Of a stretch of DNA of 64,000 bases, positions 60,431 through 64,000 are shown one piece after another (the first letter of the stretch is position 1; each line of letters starts with the position of its first letter). This DNA comes from Diplonema papillatum (lineage: Eukaryota; Euglenozoa; Diplonemea; Diplonemida; Diplonemidae), in assembly GCA_030068145.1 (NCBI GenBank), contig JAPJBO010000543.1, positions 1 through 64,000 of the forward strand. The letters are read 5' to 3'. The notes beneath the pieces were generated by a model. The model was given only the letters and a program-made list of their open reading frames with translations, made no database searches and was not told the DNA's origin. The position numbers and the translations under genes were made by a program.

Positions 60431-63400
60431 CATCTTCTTCCCTGAGCATACCTTACAAGAAGTCCGATTCCTCACCGCCCTTGCATAAAAGGGTGACAAT
60501 GGCCTTTCAACTCTGTTCCGAAAGGCGCGTGGGTGTTCTCCTTCTTTTGCTTCCGTATCGAGAAATGTTCACCGGGACGTATGTCTGTCGCGAGTCACCA
60601 CACTCGCGGACAGCGTACTCACGTGCACTGTAAGATCTTTTATTTTTACATAGGCGCCAGCTTGACAGGAAATGCTCGACGATGTTGCCCGACAAAGAAC
60701 AGAAGGGATCCCAAGTGCTGTAACTACCGAACCGCGACGTGAGGTCATGCGGGTCTACCCCTACCCCTACACGACCAATCACACAAACACAACAGGTCAA
60801 AGTCCTGAGTGAAAACAACACACGGTGGTGTAAGCGAAGAACAAATCAGATTGTGTTTGTATTGTATTTGCCCCCTACCTCTATATTTCCACCCTTCCAT
60901 TCGGAGTCGAAGCAGCAACGCCGAGTATTTCTTTTTGACAAACCCCGTCATCCCGATTATCTCCCGACCCCCCGTCTTCGGAGGTTGTTGGCGCTGGTGT
61001 ACCCCTGAACGGACCCGTTTGCTTCTCTTGGCGCTTTTGACTCTCTTCTCCGTGTCTAGAGCGCTCAAAGCGGGCTCGTTGCTCTCGGCGCATTTGACTC
61101 TCTTCTCCGTGCGTCTAGGAGCCTTCGCGTCCTTCGGCTCTGTTGCCGCCTTTCCGACTGCAAGCGGGTGTGCGTGAGCCACCCGGTTCAGATCGCACCG
61201 GTGATCCGAAGGGGAAAACAAAGGAATTAACAGAAAAAAAACAACAAAGATCCGAAACGTCTCCGCGATAAGCGGAGTGTGAGTGCGGTTCTGAGTCCGC
61301 GAAAAAAAAAAGGTCTTGAAGATTCTTTTATTATCGATTAGTCAACCTCTACGACCGCTCAGGAACACCTTCGCAAAGAAGACTTGTACTCATGTACAGA
61401 GAGTTCCAAAAAAAAGCCACCCCCCTCCCACCTCGAACTTAACCGTTTCTTAATGCTCTTGACGATCCCACCTCCCCGGAGTTTCATGTGAACTCTCCCT
61501 GAGCCGGTCCATCCTCTGCTGAAATGCTGCCGATAGGATGTGGTCCACTCTCGTAGTTGAGGTCGACATGCAGAATAATTTGAGGCGTTAGTCTGCATCG
61601 CCGGCGTCGCGGTTGTTACCTCTTCGCAACGCGATGCGTCGTGCTTTCGCCTCTTCCGCTCGTCTTGATCGTCGCGTTCAGGCGCGCGTTTGGTGCTTCG
61701 CTTGTCCTTCGATTGCCATTCCAGGTTCATCGGTTGCGCGTCGGTAGTCGCTTCCTTGCGGCGCTCGGGCGAAGTCCGTGTTGTCTTCTTCGCTCTGATA
61801 GACTGCGGTGGTCAGCAGCAGTCAAGTCGATGCGGCTCCAGGGGATGGGCGTGGACCGGCCCACTCTCTCGCTCTGAAAGGAAAGAGAGAGGGGTGGGGG
61901 GAGCAATTCTGCGTGTCGCACGAGGTTTTCCTCGTAGAGCAACGCCTGCCTATGCGCAGTTGCAACGACAGCCTCAACCCGACACCAATTATTGGCGACG
62001 GCTTGACCAACGCAGCGGGGGGGGGGGGGGGGGGTATCAGTTTAACACAAATAAGTATGGCCAGTGCTACTACGTGAGCACTGGCCTCTTTGGAGGTCCC
62101 CTTCCCTCACGGGGGGGGGGGGGGCATCGCTACTTCAGTTCCCACTCTTTTTTCCCCCCCTCTCTTTGGCGGTACAGGTGTACCGGCACGGACGACGTTT
62201 GCACAGAGGGAAAAATGCAGAGCGTTCTGTTACACGCGCGCACGCACTCACCCACGCACACATGCACTCACACACACTCACGCGCACTGGGCTAGACTCC
62301 GCTCAGGGGTTACCCATTACTGAGATCTCACACTCACGCGCACACGGGGCTGTACTCCGCCGTCGGGTGTTGCCCATCATTAAATTCCACACTCACACCC
62401 GTAGACACACAGTGCTCGCGCTGGTCCCGCGGCGGGCCGGCGATATTCTGATGAAACAGGTTAATACACGAACCATTGTCGATCACCTTTTCGTAGTACT
62501 CGTTTTCCTAGCGTGAGCACCCCTACACACACACACACACACACACACACATAAACGCTGGGCTAGACTCCGCTCAGGGGTTACCCATATATACTGAGAT
62601 CACATGCACATACACGCACACACATACACACCAGCGGCTTTGGTCACCAAAAGCTCGTTCAACTCGGTTTCACAACACGATTTTCATCCTCCTCTATTTC
62701 CCCCCACCCTCCCCCAACCGCGCTTCCTCTTTGTGGCCTTGCGGGAGCAAAAGCCAGGAAGACCCCCCCGTGAAGAGTCACCAGCACAACGACTCGCGCT
62801 TCCTTCACGTCAAGCGAACGCGAAATCCCGCCACCGTCAGTGACGTCGCGCCTCGGCAGGCAAACCTTATGCATCGTTGCGCACCAATACTATTGGTTAA
62901 GTTGGCCGATTGCCGGATTTTCTTAATTCTTTTGTTGTGGTATTATGCGCCAATGCACTGCGCGAAGCTTCTCATGGTGGCGAAAAATGGTCGGGTGTTT
63001 TCGTGCAGGGACGGATCACGAACCCCCGCAGTTCAGTTTTGCCTGAATGCCGAGCGACAACACTGGGCAACCTCCCCTTCCCCTTCTTAGTCACGACAGT
63101 TCTTCCTCCTTCGTTCTTCAGTCGCCGGGAACGGCTAATACTGCACGGGTTGCCCTTTCTTTTCGCACCCTTGGCATCGATCCGAAAGCTAGATCCCGTG
63201 CGAACCGTCAAGATTCGTACTGTCAGCGAGTCTGTCTGAACGTGTTGGATACGTCCAGTGGGCACCAAAAAAGCGACCACAGTCTGCATGTTCAGCCGCA
63301 AAACACAAACCGACGAGTAATCGTGACTTATTCCTGCAGAACTGGCTTTGTTGAATGACGCTCGTGGCAGACAACTGACCCCCAGCTTTCGTCTATCGCA

Positions 63401-63620
63401 CAGTAAGGAATCGCGTTGGGAACTGCGTTCGGAAAATCATTGGACCGGAATTTCTTTGGACCAGAATTTCTTTTTGGACTTTTTGGAGGTTCTGAAAGTT
63501 TTGGACTTTTCCATGGGATTTTCACTTTTTGGCGGTATTTTGAAGTCTGACCCAAGCAGCTTTTGCACTCGTTTCGTGTTTCCAGCGTTATTTGTTGTTG
63601 TGTTTCCGTTACACAAATGA
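60431..63620. other. Intergenic region with simple repeats, no gene supported
   Basis: Contains G runs (62018-62033, 62111-62123), CA-type microsatellites (62235-62290, 62525-62552), and the direct repeats GGGCTAGACTCCGCTCAGGG (62290, 62563) with GGGTTACCCAT. Confidence 0.5.
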
Positions 63621-64000
63621 TGGAACCGGCAGAATGTACGAACATTTCGACGTGTCAATCGTAAGACTTTCACCTGGACTGCTGCATTCGCCCGTCCGAT
63701 CAAGCTTCATCGATCGTGGGCCATTGGAGTCGATACAAACTCTCATAAGCAACCATCGTGGGTGAGTCGCGGGTGCCGCAACGACCATTGCGCCTCATGT
63801 CCCGGCAGACTCAATCGTGGATGCAAGATTAAGATACAACGAGGTATCAAACGATACCAAGGAGGAACCCATTGCAACAACCATCGTGGTGAGTACGGGT
63901 GCCGCAACGACCCTTGCGCCTCATGTCCCGGCAGCCTCAATCGTGGGTGCCTGATACACCGGTGTCACAACGATGCCAACGGGGAAACCATTGGAGTCGA
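63621..64000 (+). CDS. Possible Cys-rich repeat frame, runs off right edge
   Basis: Open for 126 codons from a stop at 63618 to the window end, without ATG, so at best an internal exon. It reads FTWTAAFARPIKLHRSWAIG, then two 42-residue repeats built on GCRNDHCASCPGRLNRGCKI and GCRNDPCASCPGSLNRGCLI, with HCNNHRGEYG between. Regular Cys spacing across repeat units that are not identical at DNA level suggests selection on protein. No family recognised. Confidence 0.35.
63751..64000. repeat. Tandem ~127-bp repeat
   Basis: CAACCATCGTGG, GGGTGCCGCAACGACC, GCGCCTCATGTCCCGGCAG and CTCAATCGTGG recur at about 127-bp spacing; the array continues past the edge. Confidence 0.8.

Overview
The window is nuclear DNA of a unicellular eukaryote, most likely a protist or alga. 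The evidence is spliceosomal introns (donors mostly GTATG, acceptors CACAG or CGCAG), a mitochondrial-type citrate synthase split into five exons, GC-rich coding sequence inside repeat-rich intergenic DNA, and fragments of cytosolic 18S and 28S rRNA. A long-form ATP phosphoribosyltransferase (histidine biosynthesis) argues against an animal. A centrosomal-type LRR/coiled-coil protein hints at a centriole-bearing cell. I cannot name the lineage.

Layout. 1-3.4 kb: non-LTR retrotransposon fragments on the minus strand (one reverse-transcriptase frame runs off the left edge), a plus-strand CCCH zinc-finger ORF between them, then a tRNA-derived SINE-like element with a minisatellite. 3.4-6.8 kb: inverted minisatellites and a second SINE type. 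6.8-14.3 kb: three genes on the plus strand (HisG, a 684-residue unknown protein, an ABHD1/2/3-type alpha/beta hydrolase). 15-19.4 kb: broken, partly inverted pieces of 28S and 18S rDNA and a partial duplicate of the citrate synthase 5' end. 20.5-25.3 kb: the citrate synthase gene, whose introns hold repeats, an rDNA relic and a 332-residue Cys/His-rich ORF. 25-36.7 kb: accessory DNA with two decayed ubiquitin-specific protease genes, one inside a 1.28-kb element with terminal inverted repeats, plus large minisatellites. 38.1-40.8 kb: an F-box/WD40 gene of three exons. 41-45.8 kb: dispersed repeats and a 28S fragment ending at a 45-bp minisatellite. 45.9-49.3 kb: an LRR/polyglutamine/coiled-coil protein. 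50.6-55.9 kb: a voltage-gated potassium channel-like protein with a large ectodomain. 57.0-60.0 kb: six tandem truncated copies of the first part of a secreted-protein gene, followed by the full gene. 60-64 kb: microsatellites and a Cys-rich repeat frame running off the right edge.

The genes are unrelated housekeeping or cell-biological genes, all on the plus strand, and form no obvious pathway. The unusual content is the accessory DNA: at least seven dispersed repeat families recur within 64 kb, often in introns, and several appear tied to tandem arrays. The best candidates for something undescribed are the TIR element carrying a USP relic, the truncated first-exon array, the repeat family found at intron 3' ends, and the intronic Cys/His-rich ORF. 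Intron-exon joins were inferred from phase and protein continuity only; no search or alignment was run.
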